Source of the DNA: Thermodesulfatator sp.
GTDB taxonomy: Bacteria; Desulfobacterota; Thermodesulfobacteria; Thermodesulfobacteriales; Thermodesulfobacteriaceae
NCBI GenBank assembly: GCA_027036915.1
Contig: JALWCD010000095.1
Coordinates: 1-10,769 of the forward strand
Direction of reading: 5' to 3'
Length of the DNA: 10,769 nucleotides
A program made the translations under genes and the position numbers. The notes under the pieces are model-generated. The model made no database searches. It was not told the origin of the DNA and saw nothing but the letters and a program-made list of their open reading frames with translations. Shown one piece after another: positions 1 through 6,852 of the stretch. How positions within the stretch are numbered: the first letter of the stretch is position 1; every line of letters starts with the position of its first letter.

Positions 1-442
1 TCTGGAAAAGTACGCCGTAAGGGTGGGAGGGGGCCACAATCACCGTTTTGGTCTCTCTGAGGGGCTTCTCATAAAAGACAACCACATTCTGGCCTGCGGT
101 GGGGTGGAGGCGGCCGTAAGAAGAGCCAGGGCCTCGGCTCCCCATGTCTTTCGAGTAGAGGTTGAGGTGCGAAACCTGGAGGAACTGCGGGAGGCCCTTT
201 CCTCGGGGGCGGAGGTGATCCTGCTTGATAATTTTGATCCCGTGGAACTCCGGGAAGCGGTGAAACTGGCCCGCAACCTCAAACCGGAGGTCGTCCTTGA
301 GGCCTCGGGAGGGGTCACGCTTGAGAACGTGAGGGCCGTGGCCGAGACCGGTGTGGATCTCATCTCTGTGGGCCGGCTCACTCATTCAGCCCGAGCCGTG
401 GACATTCACCTGAAACTGGTCGAGATTTTCAATCAAAATTGA
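1..442 (+). CDS. nadC: Nicotinate-nucleotide pyrophosphorylase (carboxylating), C-terminal part
   Basis: This is quinolinate phosphoribosyltransferase, which converts quinolinate and PRPP to nicotinate mononucleotide, CO2 and pyrophosphate in cytosolic de novo NAD synthesis. The gene enters from the left edge. The open frame runs from base 2, and the first in-window ATG at 23 would start after conserved residues, so it is not the true start. About 146 residues are present, roughly the C-terminal half of a family usually near 280 residues. Visible family signatures are KYAVRVGGGHNHRFGLSEG, then LIKDNHI with the active-site lysine, the barrel strand GAEVILLDNF, EASGGVT, and the phosphate-binding SVGRLTHS near the end. 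The stop is TGA at 440-442. The next gene downstream, thi4, is on the same strand 76 bases away, and its product consumes NAD. Identity is secure; only the 5' end is missing. Confidence 0.96.
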   Translation, partial: LEKYAVRVGGGHNHRFGLSEGLLIKDNHILACGGVEAAVRRARASAPHVFRVEVEVRNLEELREALSSGAEVILLDNFDPVELREAVKLARNLKPEVVLEASGGVTLENVRAVAETGVDLISVGRLTHSARAVDIHLKLVEIFNQN

Positions 443-504
443 AAAATTTCACTTCCTATTGTCCCTCCGGGAAAGCCCGTTTATAGTTTGTTGGAAATAG
501 TCCC

Positions 505-513
505 AGGAGGAGG
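505..513 (+). promoter_or_regulatory. Strong ribosome binding site for thi4
   Basis: AGGAGGAGG lies five bases before the ATG at 519, a near-ideal Shine-Dalgarno that fixes the thi4 start. The 76-base gap from nadC (443-518) holds nothing else I can identify. It is too short for a complete TPP riboswitch, and I see no convincing -35/-10 pair, so co-transcription with nadC is the simplest reading. Confidence 0.8.
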
Positions 514-518
514 CTTCT

Positions 519-1304
519 ATGGCGCTTGATGAGGTGAAAATTACACAGGCTATTGTGGAAAGATTTACCGAAAAACTCAAGAAAGCCCTTGACCTTGACG
601 TGGCCATTGTAGGGGCCGGCCCGTCGGGCCTTACGGCGGCCTACAAACTGGCCAGGGAGGGCTTCAGGGTAGCGGTCTTCGAGCGGAAACTCTCCATCGG
701 AGGCGGAATGTGGGGCGGGGGCATGATGTTCAACGAGGTGGTGGTTCAGGAAGAGGGGGCCCGGCTTCTTCAGGAGGTCGGGGTTACGGTCCACCACTGG
801 CGGGAGAATTACTACACCGCAGACTCCGTGGAAGCCGTCTGTGCTCTGGGATATGCGGCTCGCAGGGCCGGAGCTTATATCTTTAATCTTATCAGCGTGG
901 AAGACGTGATGGTCAGGGAAGACCGGGTGGTGGGCCTGGTCATCAACTGGACCGCGGTGGAAATGGGCGGACTCCACGTAGATCCCCTGGCGGTAAGGGC
1001 CAAGTATGTTGTCGAATCCACCGGCCACGAGCTCTCCGTGCTGCACGTGATGCAGAAAAAGATGGGAGTTAAACTCATGACCCCCAGCGGTCAGATCGAG
1101 GGAGAACGGTCTCTCTGGGCCGAGGTGGCGGAAACCACCACCCTGGAAAACACACGAGAGGACAAAACCGGGGACATCGTGGCCGGCATGGCGGACAACG
1201 CCACCTTCGGGTCCTTTCGCATGGGGCCCATCTTCGGAGGGATGCTTCTTTCCGGAGAAAAGGTAGCCCGGGAGATTGCTAAAAGGTTGCGAGAGAGCGA
1301 ATAA
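519..1304 (+). CDS. thi4: Sulfide-dependent adenosine diphosphate thiazole synthase (Thi4, His type)
   Basis: The 261-residue protein belongs to the Thi4 family, which builds the ADP-thiazole precursor of thiamine from NAD, glycine and sulfur with Fe(II). The N-terminal Rossmann dinucleotide site VGAGPSG is at 31-37. It is followed by [18 protein letters not shown] (54-71), a hallmark of the family, and the C-terminal [12 protein letters not shown] (231-242). Yeast Thi4 sacrifices an active-site Cys as sulfur donor. Here the matching position is His153 in [10 protein letters not shown], as in methanogen Thi4, which uses free sulfide and turns over. That mechanism is known for archaeal homologues and is inferred here. 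Such proteins are sometimes annotated as ribose 1,5-bisphosphate isomerase, but the motifs favour Thi4. The ATG is set by a strong ribosome binding site. The gene lies behind nadC and converges with ppaC, with only 54 bases between their stop codons. Confidence 0.93.
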   Translation: MALDEVKITQAIVERFTEKLKKALDLDVAIVGAGPSGLTAAYKLAREGFRVAVFERKLSIGGGMWGGGMMFNEVVVQEEGARLLQEVGVTVHHWRENYYTADSVEAVCALGYAARRAGAYIFNLISVEDVMVREDRVVGLVINWTAVEMGGLHVDPLAVRAKYVVESTGHELSVLHVMQKKMGVKLMTPSGQIEGERSLWAEVAETTTLENTREDKTGDIVAGMADNATFGSFRMGPIFGGMLLSGEKVAREIAKRLRESE

Positions 1305-1330
1305 AAAAAGGGCGGGGATACCCCCGCCCC
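1303..1330 (-). terminator. Rho-independent terminator of the ppaC end of the minus-strand gene run
   Basis: A perfect 8-bp G+C stem (GGGCGGGG at 1310-1317 with CCCCGCCC at 1322-1329) closes a loop of about four bases. Read on the minus strand it is followed by seven T (complement of 1303-1309), giving a textbook intrinsic terminator about 30 bases after the ppaC stop. On the plus strand the hairpin is followed by GTGTCCTTAC, not a T run, so it should work poorly for thi4. The T tract overlaps the thi4 stop codon. Confidence 0.88.
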
Positions 1331-1358
1331 GTGTCCTTACTTCTTAAGGGAAGGCCTC

Positions 1359-2318
1359 TTAAGCCCCGAAGGCCTTTTCAAGCGGGGGTACCACCTGTTT
1401 CTTACGACTCATCACCCCATCGAGCCAGACGCTCTTGCCCTCGAGTTTCTTCCCGAAGGCCTTCTCGATGACCGAAGGATCGTCGGTCACCACCAGGAGC
1501 TCCGTGCCTTCCTTCATGATGTCGGTCAGCATGAGGACGATGGTGTGGTAGCCGCCCTCGGCTTTGACCTTCTGCATCTCGTCGTAGATGGCGTCTTTGA
1601 CCTCGGCCAGAAGATCCAGGCTCACCACCTCGATCTGACCGGCTCCGACCTTGTTTCCGGCCATGGTGTAGTCCTTGAAGTCGCGATAGAGGAGATCCCG
1701 CGGGCTCTTGCCGGAGACGTCGCTTTTGGCCTTGAACATCTCCATGGCGAAGGCCATCATGTCGTCGATTCCGGCGATCTTGGCCAGCTCCTCGGCGGCC
1801 TTCTTGTCAAAGTCGGTGGTGGTTACGGACTTGAAGGCCACGGTATCGCTCAGGATGGCCGCCAGCAGGATGCCCGCGATCTCCCTGGGAATCTCCACCT
1901 TGAAGAAATCGAAAAGGGCCTTCACGATAGAGGCCGTGCATCCGGTGGGCATGTTGATGAAGACAATAGGATTGGGGGTGGTGACATCGCCGATTTTGTG
2001 GTGATCGATAATGGCAATGATCTCGGCTTGATCGATGTTATCCAGGGTTTGGCCCCGCTCACTATGGTCCACCAGGACGACCTTTTTGCCGGCCCCGTCG
2101 GTCATGAGTTCAGGGGTCTCGATACCGAAATGCTTAAGGACAAACTCGGTCTCAGGGTTCAGATCCCCCTGACGGACCGCCACCGCCTCTTCTTTATGGG
2201 TGGCGGCGTAAGGATGCCCGGCCTTCACCAGCTGGTTACGTAAATAGGCGTAGCCTATAGCCGAACAGATGGAATCCGTATCCGGACTCTTGTGACCGGC
2301 CACATAGATCTTGCTCAT
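1359..2318 (-). CDS. ppaC: Manganese-dependent inorganic pyrophosphatase (family II, DHH)
   Basis: This soluble cytosolic enzyme hydrolyses pyrophosphate to two phosphates, pulling forward nucleotide-activating reactions such as NAD, tRNA and nucleic-acid synthesis. The 319-residue protein matches the usual family II length of about 310 and lacks the CBS/DRTGG regulatory insert found in some relatives. The DHH-domain metal ligands are visible: GHKSPDTDS with His9, Asp13 and Asp15; Asp84 in VDHSERG; DHH at 105-107; and Asp158 in ILSDTV. The C-terminal DHHA2 domain carries the substrate-binding SRKKQ at 304-308. Family II enzymes prefer Mn or Co and are unrelated in fold to the common Mg-type Ppa. 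The ATG is preceded by AGGAGG six bases upstream. It is the last gene of the minus-strand run and the only one with its own leader, so it may be partly independent of the genes above it. Confidence 0.97.
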   Translation of the reverse strand: MSKIYVAGHKSPDTDSICSAIGYAYLRNQLVKAGHPYAATHKEEAVAVRQGDLNPETEFVLKHFGIETPELMTDGAGKKVVLVDHSERGQTLDNIDQAEIIAIIDHHKIGDVTTPNPIVFINMPTGCTASIVKALFDFFKVEIPREIAGILLAAILSDTVAFKSVTTTDFDKKAAEELAKIAGIDDMMAFAMEMFKAKSDVSGKSPRDLLYRDFKDYTMAGNKVGAGQIEVVSLDLLAEVKDAIYDEMQKVKAEGGYHTIVLMLTDIMKEGTELLVVTDDPSVIEKAFGKKLEGKSVWLDGVMSRKKQVVPPLEKAFGA

Positions 2319-2324
2319 CTCCTC

Positions 2325-2330
2325 CCTCCT
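2325..2330 (-). promoter_or_regulatory. Strong ribosome binding site for ppaC
   Basis: On the minus strand AGGAGGGAGGAG directly precedes the ATG at 2318, with an AGGAGG six bases from the start codon. It is the strongest Shine-Dalgarno among the minus-strand genes. The genes above it have weak or no sites and seem to rely on translational coupling. Confidence 0.75.
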
Positions 2331-2345
2331 TCAGAATAGAATTTG

Positions 2346-2393
2346 GCCGTTTTCTGGGTATCACACCGCTGCTTTTCTGTCAAGGAAAACGGC
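2346..2393 (-). repeat. 9-bp perfect inverted repeat across the hflX stop codon
   Basis: GCCGTTTTC at 2346-2354 pairs perfectly with GAAAACGGC at 2385-2393, leaving a 30-base loop that contains the hflX TGA. It sits just before the ppaC leader. No T run follows it on the minus strand, so it is not a standard terminator. It could be an RNA stem that affects processing or separates ppaC expression from hflX, or an operator. Its function is unknown, and an arm of this length can arise by chance. Confidence 0.45.
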
Positions 2394-3998
2394 AATCCGG
2401 GAGAGTAGAGGAGGGAGGGTTTCAGGATTTATGGCCGAAATTGCTTCCGCTTGGTAACGATTTCGATAGGCCCTGACCTCTTCGGGAGAAACCCGGTCGA
2501 TCTTATTCAGCACCAGAAGACGATCCAGACCGGAAAGTCCCATTTCGTCCAGGATTTCCTCCACGGCCTCAATCTGGTCTTCGAAGTGGGGGTGACTTAT
2601 GTCCACCAGATGCAGGAGGAGATCGGCCTCGTAAAGTTCCTCCAGCGTGGCCTGAAAGGCCTTCCTGAGATCCCTGGGAAGGTCGCGAATGAACCCCACG
2701 GTGTCGGTAAAGAGGACCAGTTTTCCGTCGGGAAGTCGAACTCTGCGGGTGGCCGGATCGAGCGTGGCAAAGAGCTTGTCCTCGGCCAGAAAGTCCTCGC
2801 GGGAGAGGGTATTTAGAAGCGTGGTCTTGCCGGCGTTGGTGTAGCCTATAAGGGCCACCACCGGAAGCCCCCGGCGCTTGCGGCGTTTGCGTCGCAGGCT
2901 GCGCTGTCTGGAGATCTCCCGAAGCTCCCTTTCCAGGCGGGCGATGCGTTCCCGAATCCGCCGGCGATCCACCTCGAGCTTGGTCTCCCCCGGTCCGCGC
3001 CCGCCGATGCCCCCGGTGAGCCGGGAGAAGGCGTCGTCCTTGGCCCGAAGCCTGGGCAGCATGTAGCGCAGCTGGGCCATCTCCACCTGGATCTTGCCCT
3101 CCCGGCTTCGCGCCCGCTGGGCGAAGATGTCCAGGATGAGCTGGGTGCGGTCGATGACCCGGAGATCCGTGATCTCAGTAAGGGCCCTCACCTGGGAGGG
3201 ACTGAGTTCCCCGTCGAAGATCAGGAGGTTGGCCGAGGTCTGCATGGCCTGGATGATGATCTCCGAAAGTTTGCCTTTGCCCACCACGTAACGGGGATCC
3301 GGAGCGGACCGTCTCTGGAGGACCTCGCCCACCACGGCCACCCCGGCGGTGCGGGCGAGCTCCCGCAGTTCCGACATGCGTTCTTCCATAAGGAATCTCG
3401 GTCCGGGATGCACGGCCACCAGCAGGGCCCGATCCTCCCGATCGCTGACCTCTTTGAGAGGACGCGCCCTTTCAAGCTCTTCTTCCAGGGATTCCACCAG
3501 CTCCCGGAAATCCCCCTCGAGTTCCCAGGGGTAGCGTGGTTCCAGATAACCGTAATAGCCGTTTTCCTCCCGACGCGGCAGGAGATAGGCCGTGTGCAGC
3601 CGCCCGGGAAGACCCTCTTCCCGCACTTCAAGGGCCGTCATGGTGTCGAGCCGGAGGAAGGCCAGGTCTAGGAGGTCGTCCTGATCCAGGCCTTCGTGTG
3701 AAAGATGGGTATGAATGCAGCGAAGTCCCAGAAGACGGCCCGTTCCCTTACGGGCCCGGGCAATCTCCGGAATCACGATCTGATGGTAACTGCCCAGGAT
3801 GACGTACTCTATCTCGCCCCGGCGGTTGATCAGGACACCGATCTGGCGATTCAAAGTGTGGGATAGCCGGGCCAGCTCCCGACAGAGTTCATGGGTGATG
3901 AGGTAGTCCGGAGGGACCCTTCGCCGGTAAAGACGTTCCAGAGCCCTGGTTTCGCTGGGGCTGAGGCCGGTGGTCTGTCCGTAAACGGGGCGCGACAT
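2361..3998 (-). CDS. hflX: Ribosome-associated GTPase HflX, long form
   Basis: HflX binds the 50S subunit and, in bacteria where it is studied, splits stalled or stressed 70S ribosomes. At 545 residues this is about 120 longer than the E. coli protein (426). Residues 1 to about 185 form an extra N-terminal domain starting GLSPSETRALERLYRRRVPP. The HflX N-domain follows (about 190-350) with GGIGGRGPGETKLEVDRRRI at 329-348. A very basic linker RSLRRKRRKRRG (366-377) leads to the G domain: G1 GYTNAGKTT (385-393), G3 DTVGF (432-436), G4 NKID (498-501). The extension contains IHTHLSHEGLDQDDL (95-109), which resembles a degenerate JAB/MPN metal motif. The start ATG is six bases after the der stop, with TAGGA spanning that stop as a weak ribosome binding site, so translation is probably coupled to der. 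Identity is secure; the role of the extension is unknown. Confidence 0.96.
   Translation of the reverse strand: MSRPVYGQTTGLSPSETRALERLYRRRVPPDYLITHELCRELARLSHTLNRQIGVLINRRGEIEYVILGSYHQIVIPEIARARKGTGRLLGLRCIHTHLSHEGLDQDDLLDLAFLRLDTMTALEVREEGLPGRLHTAYLLPRREENGYYGYLEPRYPWELEGDFRELVESLEEELERARPLKEVSDREDRALLVAVHPGPRFLMEERMSELRELARTAGVAVVGEVLQRRSAPDPRYVVGKGKLSEIIIQAMQTSANLLIFDGELSPSQVRALTEITDLRVIDRTQLILDIFAQRARSREGKIQVEMAQLRYMLPRLRAKDDAFSRLTGGIGGRGPGETKLEVDRRRIRERIARLERELREISRQRSLRRKRRKRRGLPVVALIGYTNAGKTTLLNTLSREDFLAEDKLFATLDPATRRVRLPDGKLVLFTDTVGFIRDLPRDLRKAFQATLEELYEADLLLHLVDISHPHFEDQIEAVEEILDEMGLSGLDRLLVLNKIDRVSPEEVRAYRNRYQAEAISAINPETLPPLLSRIAVFLDRKAAV
2363..2384 (-). promoter_or_regulatory. Possible promoter for ppaC
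   Basis: On the minus strand a perfect -35 hexamer TTGACA (complement of 2379-2384) lies in the last codons of hflX. About 15 bases later comes TGTGATACC, which looks like an extended -10 (TGn) with a poor hexamer. The -35 falls in Leu-Asp-Arg codons and could be coincidence. It would explain why ppaC alone has a leader and a strong ribosome binding site. Confidence 0.25.
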
Positions 3999-4004
3999 GC
4001 AGTC

Positions 4005-5324
4005 CTACCGGCGGGGCCGAAAAACGACCTTGAGAGGAGATTTTTCAAAACCCAGATAGGTGCGCAACCGGTTCTTTATAAAACGCTCCACGCTTTTGGG
4101 AATCTCTTCTGGATAATTCGTAAAGATCACCACCGTGGGCGGCCTGATTTCGGCCTGCGTGGCGTAATAAAATTTTAATCTCTTCCCCGAGGGGGTGTAA
4201 AGGGTCCTTTCCTTCCTGATCTCATCCAGCACCCGGTTCACCTGAGAGGTGGGCACCCGCCGGGAATACTCCGCGTAGACCTCTTCGATGAGAGGGAGGA
4301 TTTCCTGGACTCTTCGGCCGGTTTTGGCCGAGATGGTGAGGATGGGGGCCCAGGGCACGAACCGGGCTCCGTGCTTGATTCTTTCAAGCAGGATGTTGCC
4401 CTCCTCCCGTTTCCCGTCAAGGAGATCCCATTTGTTGACCAGAATGAGGCAGGCCTTGTGACGTTTTTCTATCTGGGAGAGGATCTTCTGGTCCTGATCG
4501 GTGATGCCCTCTTCGGCCGTGAGCACCAGGAGGGCCACCTCGGCCCGGTCCAGGGCTTCGAAGGCCTTGTCCACGCTGAACTTTTCCACCCGGGCCTTAA
4601 TCCTCGGGCGACGCCGGATGCCGGCGGTGTCTATCAGGAGATAGCGTCTTCCGTCCGGGAGCTCGAGCAGGGTGTCGATACTGTCCCGGGTGGTGCCGGG
4701 GATGTCGGAAACGATCATGCGTTCATAGCCCACCAGGCGATTGAGAAGGGAACTCTTACCCACGTTCGGCCGCCCCAGGATGGCCACCTTTATGGGGGGC
4801 AGCCCCTCGGAAGGAGTCTCTTCTTCAGGGGTTTCGGGTAGAAGTTCGAGGATAACCCTGCGGAGATCCTCCAGACCCTGGCGGTGTTTGGCCGAGATGG
4901 GGACCAGAGGTTCGAGTCCCAGGGCATAAAATTCGGAAAGATTCAGGAGGTCCTTCCGGCTGTCCACCTTGTTTACCACCAGAATAACCGGTTTGCCCCT
5001 GGTCCGAATGAGTTCAGCCACCTCTTCATCGAGAGGTGTAAGACCGGATTTAGCCTCCACCACGAAGAGGATGAGATCCGCCTCGGAAAGGGCCGCTTCG
5101 GCCTGACGCAGGGTTTCCTTCTGGAGAAGATCTTCGCTTTCCGGCTCAAGGCCCCCGGTATCAATGAAAGTAATCCGGCGCCCCTCGATCTCGGCTTCCC
5201 CGTAGACCCGATCCCGGGTGACTCCCGGGCTCCGTTCCACCACGGCCTTGCGTTCCCCGATAAGGGTGTTGAAGAGGGTGGACTTGCCCACGTTCGGCCG
5301 GCCCACCAGAGCGATCTTAGGCAT
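4005..5324 (-). CDS. der: Ribosome biogenesis GTPase Der (EngA)
   Basis: Der is an essential tandem GTPase that helps mature the 50S ribosomal subunit. The 439-residue length is typical. GTPase domain 1 has GRPNVGKST (8-16), DTGG (55-58) and NKVD (118-121). After a short acidic linker (about 165-175), domain 2 has GRPNVGKSS (184-192), PGTTRDS (209-215), DTAGI (232-236) and NKWD (297-300). The C-terminal KH-like domain (about 350-439) includes YTPSGKRLKFYYATQ and ends in a basic tail. The ATG overlaps the stop of the preceding ASKHA gene by eight bases (ATGCCTAA) and has no clear Shine-Dalgarno, which points to coupled translation. It is followed six bases later by hflX, so two GTPases acting on the large ribosomal subunit are made from adjacent cistrons. 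No key motif is missing. Confidence 0.98.
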   Translation of the reverse strand: MPKIALVGRPNVGKSTLFNTLIGERKAVVERSPGVTRDRVYGEAEIEGRRITFIDTGGLEPESEDLLQKETLRQAEAALSEADLILFVVEAKSGLTPLDEEVAELIRTRGKPVILVVNKVDSRKDLLNLSEFYALGLEPLVPISAKHRQGLEDLRRVILELLPETPEEETPSEGLPPIKVAILGRPNVGKSSLLNRLVGYERMIVSDIPGTTRDSIDTLLELPDGRRYLLIDTAGIRRRPRIKARVEKFSVDKAFEALDRAEVALLVLTAEEGITDQDQKILSQIEKRHKACLILVNKWDLLDGKREEGNILLERIKHGARFVPWAPILTISAKTGRRVQEILPLIEEVYAEYSRRVPTSQVNRVLDEIRKERTLYTPSGKRLKFYYATQAEIRPPTVVIFTNYPEEIPKSVERFIKNRLRTYLGFEKSPLKVVFRPRR

Positions 5325-6852
5325 GTCTTAGCCCCAGTTTTTCTTTTACGCTCGGGAACAATTCCAGGTTGGTGTGGGGCAGGAAGAGAGCCCCGGTGAG
5401 AAGCTGCATGAAACGGTTTTCCACGTTCATCTCCAGGTAGGTCAGGCGGGAGACGATCTCCCGGACCTCTTCGAAACTGCCCTCAAGGAGGAACTTTACG
5501 GTACCATCTCCCGCGGCGTTGCCCACCGACTGGAACTTTTCCCGGGGGAGATCCGGAAGCATGCCGATGGTGATGGCCGCTTCGGGATCGATGTGGCTGC
5601 CGAAACTTCCGGCCACGTAAATCCTCTCCAGGTCCTCGAATCTCACCCCCAGGCTTTCGCAGATCACCGTGAGCATGGTGTACATGGCCCCTTTGGAGCG
5701 GATGAGGTTTTTGATCTCCCCCTGGGTGACGTAAATGGGTCGGCCATGGGCGGTCTCATCCTCAAAGGCCAGGATAAAGGCTTTCTCGCCCCTGATCTCC
5801 CGGAAACGCCCGGGAAACTTTTCGGGCTGGAAGATCCCCTGAGGGTTGACCAGACCGGAGACAAAGAGTTCGGCCAGAAGCTCGATGGCGCCGGAACCGC
5901 ATATCCCGCGGGGCCTGGCTCGGCCTATGGTGCGGACTTCCACCCGGCCGTCCCGGATCCTTACGCCCTCGATGGCCCCCTCACGGGCCTGCATCCCGCA
6001 GGAAAGCACCCCGCCTTCCAGAGCCGGCCCGGCCGCCCCGGCACAGGCCAGGAGAAATTCCCGGTTTCCCAGGACGATTTCGGCGTTGGTCCCCACATCC
6101 ACGAAAAGAGCCAGCTCCGCGCTCCGGTGAAGCCCCACCGAGAGGAGTCCGGAAATGAGATCCCCTCCGAAATAGCTCCCCCCGGACGGGAACACGAAGA
6201 GCAGGCCCTCGGGGTGCCCCGGAAGGCCCAGCTCCCGGAGCCTGAGAACTTCCACCCAGTTGGCCGTGGGAATGTAGGGTTCCCGGTAAAGCCAGCGGGT
6301 GGGTAGCCCCAGAAAGAAATGGGTCATGGTGGTGTTGCCACAGAAGGCGTAGTAATAAAGGTGTTTGGTGTCTTCCCCGGCCAGTTTCCGTATCTCTTCC
6401 TTAAGGCCACGGAGGGTTTTCTCCTGTAATTCGGAGAGTCCCTCCGGGCGGTGGGCGAAATGGAGTCGGGTAAGGATGTCCTCCCCATAGGGGATCTGGG
6501 GGTTGCGGAAGGTGGCCTTTCCCACCACCCTCCGGGCCAGAAAATCCACCAGATAAAGGGCGACCCCCGTGCTTCCCAGATCGATACCCAGCCCCAGAAT
6601 CGGTCTTTCGTCCCCGGGTGATCTCACCTCCAGCACCACCGGCCCCTTTTCCCTTCTCCCGAGGACCACCCGCACCGCGAAGTCCGAAGCCCGGAGGCGT
6701 TCGGGAAGATCTTTCAAAACCGAAAGCGGTATCTCCGGAACCTCCCCGAGCCTTTCCTGAAGGGCCTCCCGCAGACGTCTCTCGTCCGAGCGCTGGTCCG
6801 AAAGCCTGGGGCGGGGGAGAGTTATCTCTACCACTTCGACCGCCGGTTTCAT
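5317..6852 (-). CDS. ASKHA-domain ATPase, RACo-like (DUF4445), without ferredoxin domain
   Basis: The protein resembles RACo and related activators, which use ATP to drive reduction of inactive Co(II) corrinoid proteins. I chose the ATG at 6852 (511 residues). It forms a 4-base ATGA overlap with the archease stop, and MKPAVEVVEITLPRP fits the family linker. An ATG nine codons earlier (6879) is possible. Residues 1 to about 85 resemble the RACo linker (LPRPRLSDQRSDERRL). The ASKHA core has phosphate-1 GIDLGSTG (89-96), phosphate-2 DVGTNAEI (252-259), GICGSG (316-321) and the adenosine-side AGSFGSHI (414-421). Classical RACo begins with a [2Fe-2S] ferredoxin domain. Here no Cys cluster precedes the linker, so any electron donor must be a separate protein. 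No corrinoid protein or methyltransferase gene is nearby, so the target is unknown. The ATPase family call is firm; the corrinoid role is inference. Confidence 0.85.
   Translation of the reverse strand: MKPAVEVVEITLPRPRLSDQRSDERRLREALQERLGEVPEIPLSVLKDLPERLRASDFAVRVVLGRREKGPVVLEVRSPGDERPILGLGIDLGSTGVALYLVDFLARRVVGKATFRNPQIPYGEDILTRLHFAHRPEGLSELQEKTLRGLKEEIRKLAGEDTKHLYYYAFCGNTTMTHFFLGLPTRWLYREPYIPTANWVEVLRLRELGLPGHPEGLLFVFPSGGSYFGGDLISGLLSVGLHRSAELALFVDVGTNAEIVLGNREFLLACAGAAGPALEGGVLSCGMQAREGAIEGVRIRDGRVEVRTIGRARPRGICGSGAIELLAELFVSGLVNPQGIFQPEKFPGRFREIRGEKAFILAFEDETAHGRPIYVTQGEIKNLIRSKGAMYTMLTVICESLGVRFEDLERIYVAGSFGSHIDPEAAITIGMLPDLPREKFQSVGNAAGDGTVKFLLEGSFEEVREIVSRLTYLEMNVENRFMQLLTGALFLPHTNLELFPSVKEKLGLRHA

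Noticed and set aside
443..518. TPP riboswitch upstream of thi4
   Set aside because: Only 76 bases separate nadC and thi4, and I cannot find the conserved THI-box elements or paired helices, so a complete aptamer does not fit.
1310..1330. Bidirectional terminator serving thi4 as well
   Set aside because: On the plus strand no T run follows the hairpin, so only minus-strand termination is supported.
1351..1376. AAGGCC/GGCCTT inverted repeat near the ppaC stop
   Set aside because: It is a six-base repeat in the 3' end of ppaC with no T run, likely a product of codon use. The G+C hairpin nearby is the better terminator.
1545..2243. 232-codon plus-strand open frame opposite ppaC
   Set aside because: It is a shadow of the ppaC codon pattern. 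The translated product has no known motif, and no ribosome binding site is evident.
5374..6306. 310-codon plus-strand open frame opposite the ASKHA gene
   Set aside because: It is antisense to a well-supported gene, has biased composition and no family motifs. Long antisense frames are expected in G+C-rich coding DNA.
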